Position numbers and translations under genes: made by a program. DNA of 15,153 bases, taken from Candidatus Bathyarchaeum sp. (GTDB lineage: Archaea; Thermoproteota; Bathyarchaeia; Bathyarchaeales; Bathyarchaeaceae). The notes below the pieces were generated by a model. That model saw nothing but the letters and a program-made list of their open reading frames with translations, ran no database searches and had not been told where the DNA came from. Positions 8,011 through 14,558 of the stretch are shown here, piece by piece; within the stretch, counting starts at the first letter, position 1, and each line of letters starts with the position of its first letter. The stretch is taken from contig PIXS01000171.1 in the NCBI GenBank assembly GCA_003096255.1, forward strand, positions 1 to 15,153, in the 5' to 3' direction.

Positions 8011-8052
8011 TAACGATTTCTGAACAAAAGACAGCAGGTTTGTAACGATTTC
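8011..8052. promoter_or_regulatory. Phased 10-bp direct repeats, candidate operator of the regulator gene
   Basis: TAACGATTTC occurs exactly at 8011-8020 and at 8043-8052, spaced 32 bases apart, close to three helical turns. The first copy overlaps a TTAAATTTT stretch on the minus strand just upstream of the regulator start. Lrp-type octamers typically contact phased sites on one DNA face, so autoregulation is a reasonable inference. Confidence 0.4.
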
Positions 8053-8119
8053 CGCATCACGGTTCCCATTTTCCCACCAGAAAACGGATGAGCATTTTTG
8101 GGCGCCACAGCGTCGAGCC

Positions 8120-8132
8120 TACGAATTTCGTA
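8120..8132. promoter_or_regulatory. 13-bp palindrome TACGAATTTCGTA upstream of lysW
   Basis: A perfect inverted repeat with 6-bp arms and one central base lies about 50 bases upstream of the lysW TATA box. A second perfect inverted repeat, AAGTT-GGAA-AACTT, follows at 8137-8150. Both sit in the shared regulator/lysW intergenic region where an upstream activator or repressor would bind. Confidence 0.45.
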
Positions 8133-8172
8133 TAATAAGTTGGAAAACTTGCAAAACTGCATGCCAATAATC

Positions 8173-8189
8173 CGAAATTCTTATAAATA
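8173..8189 (+). promoter_or_regulatory. BRE and TATA promoter of lysW
   Basis: CGAAATTCTTATAAATA combines a BRE-like CGAAATT with a near-consensus archaeal TATA box (TTATAAATA, 8181-8189). The expected transcript start is about 8208-8213, which leaves a leader of roughly 25 bases that holds the GAGGTG ribosome-binding site for lysW. The remainder of the 7991-8234 gap contains candidate operators and no gene. Confidence 0.65.
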
Positions 8190-8234
8190 GCAACATTTTC
8201 TATAATGGCTCACTTAACCAAAGAGGTGTAGGTA

Positions 8235-8411
8235 TTGAAGAAAGCCAACTGCCCCGATTGCGACGCGGAAATCGAAGTCCAAGACGACGTCATGAAAGGC
8301 GAGATTCTCAGCTGCCCCAGCTGCGGTCTTGAACTGGAAGTGACTTGCAACGAAGGAGACTCCGTGGAGCTTAAAGAATTAGGGATTGAAGGAGAAGATT
8401 GGGGAGAGTAG
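8235..8411 (+). CDS. lysW: LysW amino-group carrier protein
   Basis: This 58-residue acidic protein is the carrier for lysine (and possibly ornithine) synthesis. It has two zinc-binding CxxC pairs, CPDCD (residues 6-10) and CPSCG (27-31), and ends in the diagnostic EDWGE. LysX forms an isopeptide bond between the gamma-carboxyl of the last Glu and the amino group of aminoadipate or glutamate, and the carrier's acidic surface guides the later enzymes. The start is TTG at 8235, supported by GAGGTG (8223-8228) six bases upstream and by homologues beginning just before the first CxxC. An in-frame ATG at 8205 is separated from it by a TAG. The gene ends in TAG and is followed by a terminator-like hairpin. 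Its small size and TTG start make it easy to miss. Confidence 0.95.
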   Translation: MKKANCPDCDAEIEVQDDVMKGEILSCPSCGLELEVTCNEGDSVELKELGIEGEDWGE

Positions 8412-8434
8412 GTTCCCCACAATATTTTCTTTTT
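8400..8434 (+). terminator. Hairpin plus T tract overlapping the lysW stop codon
   Basis: TGGGGA (8400-8405) pairs perfectly with TCCCCA (8414-8419), extendable by one G-U pair, with the lysW TAG stop in the loop. The T-rich tract TTTTCTTTTT (8425-8434) follows. It resembles an intrinsic terminator and may end a share of transcripts after lysW, giving more carrier than enzymes. Confidence 0.5.
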
Positions 8435-8476
8435 ATGTTCATATACGAAACAAAAAAGAAGCAGACCGATAAACAC

Positions 8477-8489
8477 TTATGAGTCATAA
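8477..8489. promoter_or_regulatory. 13-bp palindrome TTATGAGTCATAA between lysW and lysX
   Basis: A perfect inverted repeat with 6-bp arms and one central base lies in the 108-base lysW-lysX gap. A TACGAA hexamer is present at 8444-8449, next to a TATA-like CATATA. An internal, regulated promoter for lysX onwards is possible. No gene is seen in this gap. Confidence 0.35.
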
Positions 8490-8519
8490 ACTGTTTGAAG
8501 CGAGGAAGTAAGAACAGAG

Positions 8520-9704
8520 ATGAGCATTGGAATTTTATTTGAGAGCTCCGAAACCGACGAAAAAGGCATCAAAATGACTGCAGATGAGATGGGAATAGAC
8601 CTAGTTTACATTCCCTTCCGCAAAGTTGCAGTTCGCCTAGATGCACACGGTTACAGCATCCGAACCAAAGCAAAGGACTACACAAAAGTCCTAAAAGACA
8701 TCAAAGTAGTGCTAAACAGGGCACAAAGCAAGAACCGCAGACTCTTCGCAGCCAACGTTCTTGAAGCCTTCGGCAAACACGTGATAAACCCACAATGTGT
8801 AGAATATGCCTGCTTCAGCAAACTGAGAACTTTACTTCATTTCTGGCAGGCAGGACTCCCAACTCCTGAAACAGTGTATGTTCCAGTTGATTCCACCGAA
8901 AAAACCTTGGACGGCAGGGAAATCCATAACGAGGGAGATATAGCAGACCTGTTTTTGATGGAACTAGACCACCAAAACATTGTAATCAAACCTGACGCTG
9001 GAACTCACGGAAAGGGTGTTCAGTTAGCCAAAGAACGGAATGAGCTGTTGCCGATTCTGCGGGAGATTGAGCCTTCAATCATTAATCCTGTAGGAGTTCT
9101 CGCCCAGAAGCTCGTCCAGAAATGGTTCTATGACCTCAGAATAATAGTCACAAAAGAGGATGGAAAAGAGCCCTACTGCTATCCCACAGCCTTAGCACGG
9201 GCAGGATTCAAAGACTTCAGGACAAACACGTTCCTGGGAAACATGGTAGTTGGCGTAAACTTGCCATCCCACATACAAGAAGTCGCAGCTAAATGCGGCA
9301 AAGCCATGGGAGGAGACAGCAAAGCCTACCTCCTAGCCTTCGATGCCATGGTTGGCGTCAACGATAACAAGGATGTTGACGACGAGCATCTTAAGGGAGA
9401 GTTCGACAAACTTGAGCCCTCCTTTGGCGCCGTAAAGAAGGTAAAACTGGACAAAACAAAAAGAACAGACTTTCCAGAATGGAACAGGAAACTGGAGGCG
9501 GCTTTTGAAAATTACAAGAGCCAAGAATCTTACATATACATCAAGGACGTTATCGAGGAAAGCATGGAAAAGAACAAACAAAACATAATGTTCCATGAAG
9601 CTAATGCTTGCCCCGAATTCTGGGAACAGACCCGACTGGCTGCTGGAATAAACATTGCAGAGCCACTGCTGAAGGGAGCCCAGAGCATAATAGATTCCGA
9701 ATAA
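8520..9704 (+). CDS. lysX: LysX-type ATP-grasp ligase (LysW-aminoadipate/glutamate ligase) with an insertion
   Basis: A 394-residue RimK/LysX-family ATP-grasp protein, predicted to ligate 2-aminoadipate (or glutamate) to the C-terminal Glu of LysW using ATP. Recognisable segments are VVLNRAQSKNRR and GKHVINPQCVEYACFSKLRT in the N-terminal half, IVIKPDAGTHGKGV (ATP loop, about 154-167), YDLRIIV, FRTNTFLGN in the substrate loop, and FHEANACPEF (about 358-367) for metal binding. Bacterial LysX is about 280 residues. The excess comes mainly from a charged segment at about 278-353, between LLAFDAM and the FHEAN motif, plus a smaller loop near 127-152. GAGGAAG at 8502-8508 precedes the ATG. Specificity for aminoadipate versus glutamate cannot be read with confidence. 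Confidence 0.85.
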   Translation: MSIGILFESSETDEKGIKMTADEMGIDLVYIPFRKVAVRLDAHGYSIRTKAKDYTKVLKDIKVVLNRAQSKNRRLFAANVLEAFGKHVINPQCVEYACFSKLRTLLHFWQAGLPTPETVYVPVDSTEKTLDGREIHNEGDIADLFLMELDHQNIVIKPDAGTHGKGVQLAKERNELLPILREIEPSIINPVGVLAQKLVQKWFYDLRIIVTKEDGKEPYCYPTALARAGFKDFRTNTFLGNMVVGVNLPSHIQEVAAKCGKAMGGDSKAYLLAFDAMVGVNDNKDVDDEHLKGEFDKLEPSFGAVKKVKLDKTKRTDFPEWNRKLEAAFENYKSQESYIYIKDVIEESMEKNKQNIMFHEANACPEFWEQTRLAAGINIAEPLLKGAQSIIDSE

Positions 9705-9718
9705 AGGAGAAACAAAAA

Positions 9719-10771
9719 ATGCGAGTTGGAGTAATTGGCGGATCAGGATACGTGGGCGGAGAACTAATAAGACTGCTGCTCCCCCATCCAGAAGTAGAAT
9801 TAACTACAGTAACATCCCGCGCAAACGCAGGAGAATTCATTTTCACAGTTCACCCTAACCTCAGAGGAGCCACACAACTAAAGTTCACTCCTCCTAACAT
9901 CTCGCAAGTTGCAGACAACTGTGACCTAGTATTTGCTGCCATGCCCCACGGCAAATCAGTAAACCTAGTTCCACAGCTCCTAGAAACAGGTGTAAAAGTC
10001 ATCGACATGAGCGCAGACTACCGCCTAAACAACCCAGCTGACTACGACAAATGGTACGGATGGAAGCACACTCACCCAGAACTACTAGAGGAAGCAGTTT
10101 ATGGCTGCCCTGAACTTCACCGCCAAGAAATCAAAGACGCCAAACTAGTAGCATGTCCAGGATGCATGTCCACAGCCACAATTCTAGGATTAGCACCTCT
10201 CGTAAAGGCGGGCGTAATAGAAAAGAACCGAATAGTAGCAGACGTAAAGATAGGTTCCTCAGGTGCTGGTCAGAAGCCTACTGTTGCGTCTCATCATCCT
10301 GAAAGAGCAGGTGGCGTGCGACCATACAAGGTGGCAGACCACAGGCACGTAGCAGAAGTTGAACAGGAACTTAACCTGCTGACAGACGAAAAGTTGACAG
10401 TTGCTTTCACGCCCCACGCAGTGAACATGATTAGGGGCATTCTTTCAACAATTCATGCTTACCTCAAGAAGCCATTGACCACAAAGGATGCTTGGAAGCT
10501 TTACCGCTCCATGTATCAGGACGAGCACTTCATTCGTTTTGTAAAGTTCAAGAAGGGACCTTACCAGTTGCCCAACCCCAAGATTACGATGGGAACTAAC
10601 TATGTTGACATCGGCTTCGAGGTGGACCCCCGCACACGAAGAATCATCGTCTTCTCTGCCATTGACAACCTCATGAGGGGCGCATCTGGTCAAGGAGTCC
10701 AGTGCATGAACCTTATGATTGGCGCAGACGAAAAAATGGGAATAGACCAGCAAGGCTATCATCCGATGTGA
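9719..10771 (+). CDS. lysY: LysY/ArgC-type LysW-phosphate reductase
   Basis: A 350-residue NADPH-dependent semialdehyde dehydrogenase of the ArgC/LysY family. It reduces LysW-linked aminoadipyl phosphate (or glutamyl phosphate) to the semialdehyde. The Rossmann motif GVIGGSGYVGGEL is at residues 4-16, the catalytic Cys is in ACPGCMSTA (C149), IGSSGAGQKP follows, and the catalytic His lies in DHRHVAEVEQEL (about 207-218). The frame is open further upstream into lysX, but ATG 9719 is the real start: it gives the family N-terminus MRVGVIGG, and GGAG lies nine bases before it. It is 14 bases downstream of the lysX stop, consistent with one operon. Confidence 0.92.
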   Translation: MRVGVIGGSGYVGGELIRLLLPHPEVELTTVTSRANAGEFIFTVHPNLRGATQLKFTPPNISQVADNCDLVFAAMPHGKSVNLVPQLLETGVKVIDMSADYRLNNPADYDKWYGWKHTHPELLEEAVYGCPELHRQEIKDAKLVACPGCMSTATILGLAPLVKAGVIEKNRIVADVKIGSSGAGQKPTVASHHPERAGGVRPYKVADHRHVAEVEQELNLLTDEKLTVAFTPHAVNMIRGILSTIHAYLKKPLTTKDAWKLYRSMYQDEHFIRFVKFKKGPYQLPNPKITMGTNYVDIGFEVDPRTRRIIVFSAIDNLMRGASGQGVQCMNLMIGADEKMGIDQQGYHPM

Positions 10772-10777
10772 TAACAA

Positions 10778-11584
10778 ATGTTGATTGTAGTTAAGGTTGG
10801 CGGAAGCATCCTTGAAGAGGTGCCAGCTGAACTGGTAACCGACATAAAGAACGTTCTTTCTGACCATCAACTTGTATTAGTTCATGGCGGAGGAAAGGGC
10901 GTAACAGCAATAGCCTCCAAACTAGGCAAAGAACAACAGTTTGTGTTTTCGCCAAAAGGCTTCCGCAGCCGATACACAGACAAGGAAACCATGGACATCT
11001 TCACCATGGTTATGGCAGGCAAAATCAACAAAAAGATTGTTGCAGCCCTCATAAAACAGAAGATACCCGTTGTAGGACTTACAGGCTTAGACGGATTCCT
11101 TGTGCAAGCAACACGAAAGAAGCGCATAATCATAGTTGATGAACAAGGCAGAAAACGAGTGATTGATGGCGGCTACACAGGAAAAGTTAACCAAATCAAC
11201 GTTTCCTTGCTTCAGCTCCTACTGAAGAACGGCTTTGTGCCATTAGTTTCTCCTGTTGCCACAAGCGAAGAGAATGAGCCCCTTAACGTTGACGCTGACC
11301 GCACCGCAGCCAATATTGCTGGAGCCTTGAAGGCAGACAAGCTGGTTCTTTTGACAGATGTTGAAGGATTGAAGTTGGATGACAAGATAGTTTCGAAGCT
11401 GTCTGTTGATGATGTTGACGAGAAGCTGAAGAAGATTGGGGGCGGCATGATAACCAAAGTTTTCGCTGCTAAGGAAGCATTGAATCAGGGCGTTGGCGAA
11501 GTGGTCATCTGCTCTGGCGTCCAAGAGAATCCAATTTCTTCCGCTTTGAACCATGAAGGTGGTACGGTGATAAGCCGTGAATAA
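10778..11584 (+). CDS. lysZ: LysZ, LysW-aminoadipate/glutamate kinase
   Basis: A 268-residue amino-acid kinase of the ArgB/LysZ family that phosphorylates the side-chain carboxylate of the LysW-bound substrate. Visible motifs are KVGGS (residues 6-10), HGGGKG (36-41), SPKGFRSRYTDKET (58-71), GLTGLDG (100-106), NVDADRTAANIA (170-181) and GGGMITK (221-227). The SRYTD version of the substrate loop fits the LysZ group better than bacterial acetylglutamate kinase. The gene starts six bases after the lysY stop, and a GTGAT motif spanning that stop can serve as ribosome-binding site. It overlaps the start of lysJ by 8 bases. Confidence 0.92.
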   Translation: MLIVVKVGGSILEEVPAELVTDIKNVLSDHQLVLVHGGGKGVTAIASKLGKEQQFVFSPKGFRSRYTDKETMDIFTMVMAGKINKKIVAALIKQKIPVVGLTGLDGFLVQATRKKRIIIVDEQGRKRVIDGGYTGKVNQINVSLLQLLLKNGFVPLVSPVATSEENEPLNVDADRTAANIAGALKADKLVLLTDVEGLKLDDKIVSKLSVDDVDEKLKKIGGGMITKVFAAKEALNQGVGEVVICSGVQENPISSALNHEGGTVISRE

Positions 11585-12761
11585 AAAGGAAATAATTGAT
11601 GCAGAAGAAAAAATTATGGCAAACACCTTTGCCAAAAGAGACCTTGTGATAACAAAGGGCAAAGGAGCTACGGTTTGGGATATCAACGGCAACGAATACA
11701 TAGACTGCACAGGCAGCTACGGAGTCGCCGTTGTTGGTCACTGCCACCCAAAAGTTGTAGATGCAGTCCAGAAGCAAGTGGAAACCCTGATTGCCTGTCA
11801 CGCATCCTTCTACAACGACGCCCGATCAGAACTTCTACAGAAACTTATCCAGTTAGCCCCCAAGGGACTAGACAAAGTGTTTCTTTCTAACAGCGGCGCC
11901 GAGTCAGTAGAGTGCGCCCTCAAATTGGCCAGAAAAGCTTCAGGCAAAATCGAAATAATTGCCATGATGGGAGCTTTCCACGGCAAGACTATGGGCGCTC
12001 TTTCTGCAACATGGAAAAAGAAGTATCGGACGCCTTTCATGCCCTTGGTTCCAGGCTTCAAACATGTTCCCGCAAACAATCTTGAGAAACTACGGGCAGC
12101 CATCACAGACAATACTGCCGCAGTGATTGTTGAGCCTGTCAGAGGAGAAGGCGGAATCCATGTTCCTACCGACGACTTTCTTTCTGGAGTAAGAGAACTC
12201 TGTAACGAGAAAGGTGTACTGCTGATTTTTGATGAAGTACAGACGGGTTTTGGTCGCACGGGCAAAGTTTTCGCGTGCGAACACTGGAACGTAGTTCCTG
12301 ACATCCTATGTCTCGCCAAGTCTGTTGCTGGCGGAATCCCCATGGGCGCAACCTTTGCCAAAGAAGAGGTTATGTCCGCATTCAATAGGGGAGAACATTC
12401 AAGCACATTTAGCGGTAATCCGTTGGTTTGCGCCGCAGCTTCTGCAGCAATAGATGTGCTTGTTGAAGAAAAGCTTCCAGAAAGGGCAGCAACTCTTGGA
12501 AAATACTTCAGGGGTAAGCTGGAGGCTTTGGCTGAGAAGTACAATATAATCAGGGAAGTTCGTGGTTTGGGTCTCATGTTGGGAATGGAAATGCGTTTTG
12601 ACGTTTACAACATACTGATTGGCTGCATGGAAAGGGGCGTTCTTGTCTTGGACGCTGGAAGAAACGTTGTCCGGTTTCTGCCGCCTCTAGTTATCACTAA
12701 GCAGCAAATTGATAGGGTTGTTGAGGTTCTGGATGAAGTGTTGGCGGAGGAAACCAGATGA
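11577..12761 (+). CDS. lysJ: LysJ, PLP-dependent LysW-aminoadipate semialdehyde aminotransferase
   Basis: A 394-residue class III aminotransferase of the ArgD/LysJ family, predicted to transaminate LysW-linked aminoadipate semialdehyde to LysW-lysine (or the ornithine equivalent). SNSGAESVE (residues 105-113) is the PLP phosphate-binding segment, FHGKTMG is at 134-140, IFDEVQTGFGRTGK (217-230) carries the Asp that contacts the PLP nitrogen, and LAKSVAGG (246-253) carries the Schiff-base Lys, K248. The start is GTG 11577, five bases after GGTGAT and overlapping lysZ by 8 bases. ATG 11616 is a weaker alternative because it would trim the N-terminal helix. The gene overlaps lysK by ATGA. Confidence 0.92.
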   Translation: MNKKEIIDAEEKIMANTFAKRDLVITKGKGATVWDINGNEYIDCTGSYGVAVVGHCHPKVVDAVQKQVETLIACHASFYNDARSELLQKLIQLAPKGLDKVFLSNSGAESVECALKLARKASGKIEIIAMMGAFHGKTMGALSATWKKKYRTPFMPLVPGFKHVPANNLEKLRAAITDNTAAVIVEPVRGEGGIHVPTDDFLSGVRELCNEKGVLLIFDEVQTGFGRTGKVFACEHWNVVPDILCLAKSVAGGIPMGATFAKEEVMSAFNRGEHSSTFSGNPLVCAAASAAIDVLVEEKLPERAATLGKYFRGKLEALAEKYNIIREVRGLGLMLGMEMRFDVYNILIGCMERGVLVLDAGRNVVRFLPPLVITKQQIDRVVEVLDEVLAEETR

Positions 12762-13897
12762 GCGAAGACTACGCCGTTGACTTGCTGACCCGCATGATAA
12801 AAATCTACAGTCCCTCAGGCAAAGAAGAAGAGATTTCCCTGTTCTTGGCTGACGAAATGACGAAATTAGGTTTCCGCGTTCACAGGGACGAAGTAGGAAA
12901 CGTTATCGGCGAAATAGGTGAAGGGTCTCCAGTTGTTCTTTTGTGCGGGCACATGGACACAGTTGAGGGCGAAATTCCAGTCAGGGTTGAGGACGGACAA
13001 CTGTACGGCAGAGGCTCCGTGGACGCAAAAGGTCCGTTGGCCGCTATGATTGTAGCTGCCTCCACATTCGTAAAGAACGGCTTTCCAGGTAAGATTCTGG
13101 TTGTTGGCGTAGTTGACGAAGAGAAAGGCGGCACAGGAATCCAGCACTTTGTCGAAGAAGGAATTCAGCCAGATTACGCCATCTTCGGTGAACCAAGCGG
13201 CCTAGAGAAGATAGTTTTCGGCTACAAGGGCATCGTTACAGTGAAGGTTACTGTTGAGACCCCTTCGGGACATTCTGCTGCGCCATGGCTGTTCGATAAT
13301 GCAATCGAGAAGGCTATGGAGTTTTGGAGGCAGATTCGTAAGCTTCATTTGCGGGAGGAGAAGCTGAAGAGCCGCTTCTACTCGATTACTTCATGTTTAA
13401 CTGGAATTAATGGTGGCAACCACTCTGCCTCATTTATTCCTGCCCATTGCGAGATTGTGGTTCAGCTGCGGATTCCGCCTCAGCTTACGCCCGATGTCGT
13501 GTTTGAGGAAGTTAAGCGGAAGATTGACCGCTACAAGGCAACTAACCCGAAAGTCAAAGTGTCTGTGGAGATGGTGGATGTTGCCAAGGCCTTTGAGGCT
13601 GACCGCAGGTCCGTTATTGTCAGGGCTTTAGCATGGGGCATAAGAAAAACCACACTGAATTATGCCTCTTTTTCGCGGAAAACCGGCACAGGAGACATGA
13701 ACGTTCTCGGTAACGCCCTGAAGATTCCGGTGGTCACTTATGGACCCGGAGACTCGCGCCTAGATCACACCCCCAACGAGCACATAAACCTCAAAGAGTA
13801 CCTGAAAAGCATCAAAGTTCTGCAAAAGGCACTCAAGAAGTTGCCCGACTTGGTGGAAAAACAGAAAAAAAGACAAAAAACAACCCCACAAGCCTAG
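12758..13897 (+). CDS. lysK: LysK, M20-family LysW-lysine/ornithine hydrolase
   Basis: A 379-residue zinc metallopeptidase of the M20/ArgE-DapE type that cleaves the isopeptide bond and releases lysine (or ornithine) from LysW. Metal and catalytic residues are visible in GHMDT (H65, D67), GRGSVDAKG (D89), VDEEKGG (E121, E122), FGEPSG (E145) and the C-terminal DHTPNEH. A dimerisation lid domain occupies about residues 155-275. The last 20 residues are a Lys/Gln/Thr-rich tail. ATG 12758 overlaps the lysJ stop as ATGA and has GGAGG seven bases upstream. It is the last gene of the plus-strand lysine operon and ends in TAG. Confidence 0.92.
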   Translation: MSEDYAVDLLTRMIKIYSPSGKEEEISLFLADEMTKLGFRVHRDEVGNVIGEIGEGSPVVLLCGHMDTVEGEIPVRVEDGQLYGRGSVDAKGPLAAMIVAASTFVKNGFPGKILVVGVVDEEKGGTGIQHFVEEGIQPDYAIFGEPSGLEKIVFGYKGIVTVKVTVETPSGHSAAPWLFDNAIEKAMEFWRQIRKLHLREEKLKSRFYSITSCLTGINGGNHSASFIPAHCEIVVQLRIPPQLTPDVVFEEVKRKIDRYKATNPKVKVSVEMVDVAKAFEADRRSVIVRALAWGIRKTTLNYASFSRKTGTGDMNVLGNALKIPVVTYGPGDSRLDHTPNEHINLKEYLKSIKVLQKALKKLPDLVEKQKKRQKTTPQA

Positions 13898-13911
13898 CTG
13901 ACTGAAGAGCC

Positions 13912-13932
13912 CATTTTTGCTGGTTCATTTTA
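13912..13932 (+). terminator. Possible T-run terminator after lysK
   Basis: Two T runs, TTTTT (13914-13918) and CATTTTA (13926-13932), follow the lysK stop in the 96-base convergent gap, with no clear strong stem before them. Archaeal termination at such runs is plausible. Nothing else is seen in this gap. Confidence 0.3.
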
Positions 13933-13993
13933 TGCTTCGTGAAGTATGCGAAGATGCCTAATCCACAACAGCAATGACTAGGACAATAGGCAG

Positions 13994-14431
13994 TCAGGTT
14001 GACAGCTTACTCTTTCTCCATTTCAATCCTTCAGCCAAAAACACAACAGCAGACACTACAGTTACTACGGTCAAAAGCCAGAAGGACCCTTCAACTGATG
14101 AATCCGTCCAAAGGTGAAGCACTAGAATACCAATTTCTATTGCTAAAACAGCCAAGAAAACGAGTCCAAACAGGATAAACCGAGGAATTAGGTGTTTTCC
14201 TATCCACGTGTATCCTTTGATTCCGACTTTTTCTTTAACAACATAGTTACTATACTGGTCCTTGCTCACCAAATCCAGGTCTATGAGTTTCTGCAGATTC
14301 CTGTAAGCAACACTCGGGCTGGTTAATTTTGCGCCCCTCATCACTTCTCGGGGACCAACAGGCTTCCCAGTCTTAATCAAGTAGATGTATGTTCGCATTG
14401 CTGTTGCCGTTAGTTCATCTTCAGGCTCCAT
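13994..14431 (-). CDS. Winged-helix DNA-binding protein with two C-terminal membrane segments
   Basis: A 145-residue protein with an N-terminal winged helix-turn-helix (about residues 8-62, with VGPREVMRGAKLTSPSVAYR as the likely recognition region) and two hydrophobic helices (about 84-106 and 116-135), ending in a basic cytoplasmic tail. It is therefore predicted to be a membrane-anchored transcription regulator. Proteins with this build are common in uncharacterised archaeal genomes and I do not recognise a named family. It is convergent with lysK and divergent from the RAM-domain gene, with a 127-base shared promoter region. The signal it senses is unknown. No strong TATA box is seen on its side; CTTAAAAGAT (14478-14487, minus strand) is a weak candidate. 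Confidence 0.75.
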   Translation of the reverse strand: MEPEDELTATAMRTYIYLIKTGKPVGPREVMRGAKLTSPSVAYRNLQKLIDLDLVSKDQYSNYVVKEKVGIKGYTWIGKHLIPRFILFGLVFLAVLAIEIGILVLHLWTDSSVEGSFWLLTVVTVVSAVVFLAEGLKWRKSKLST

Positions 14432-14490
14432 TTTTCATTGACCTGCTTTGTTTAAGAGATACAATATAGTGAAGTTATCTTTTAAGTAAA

Positions 14491-14508
14491 TTTGTGTGCA
14501 CCCACAAA
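14491..14508. promoter_or_regulatory. Inverted repeat in the divergent promoter region
   Basis: TTTGTG (14491-14496) and CACAAA (14503-14508) form a perfect 6-bp inverted repeat around six bases, with the palindrome GTGCAC at 14496-14501 inside. It lies between the starts of two divergent genes, ten bases before the RAM-gene TATA box, so it is a candidate operator. Confidence 0.35.
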
Positions 14509-14517
14509 GAAATCACG

Positions 14518-14530
14518 TTTTTATATAACT
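14518..14530 (+). promoter_or_regulatory. TATA box of the stand-alone RAM gene
   Basis: TTTTTATATAACT is a good archaeal TATA element. Its centre is about 35 bases before the TTG start at 14559, giving a predicted transcript start near 14550 and a short leader. Confidence 0.6.
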
Positions 14531-14558
14531 TCATCCTGATGTATCTTGGGCGGATTCA

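Noticed and set aside
8205..8231. Eight-codon mini-ORF in frame with lysW, ending in TAG three bases before the region of the TTG start; possible leader peptide or TAG read-through extension of LysW
   Set aside because: The predicted transcript start (about 8208-8213) falls at or after this ATG, the lysW Shine-Dalgarno lies within it, LysW homologues start at the TTG position, and TAG is an ordinary stop for lysW, lysK and the regulator here.
7991..8234. Regulator-lysW intergenic region examined for a lysine riboswitch or small RNA gene
   Set aside because: No conserved L-box-like stems were seen, the predicted lysW leader is only about 25 bases, and the region is better explained by protein operators.
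9608..9718. A 37-codon upstream extension of lysY inside lysX
   Set aside because: The extension lies inside the lysX coding sequence, and ATG 9719 with GGAG upstream gives the exact family N-terminus.
11810..12577. Long antisense open frame (255 codons) opposite lysJ
   Set aside because: The sense strand encodes a clear aminotransferase with all PLP motifs. The antisense product is Ser/Pro-rich with no family pattern or ribosome-binding site.
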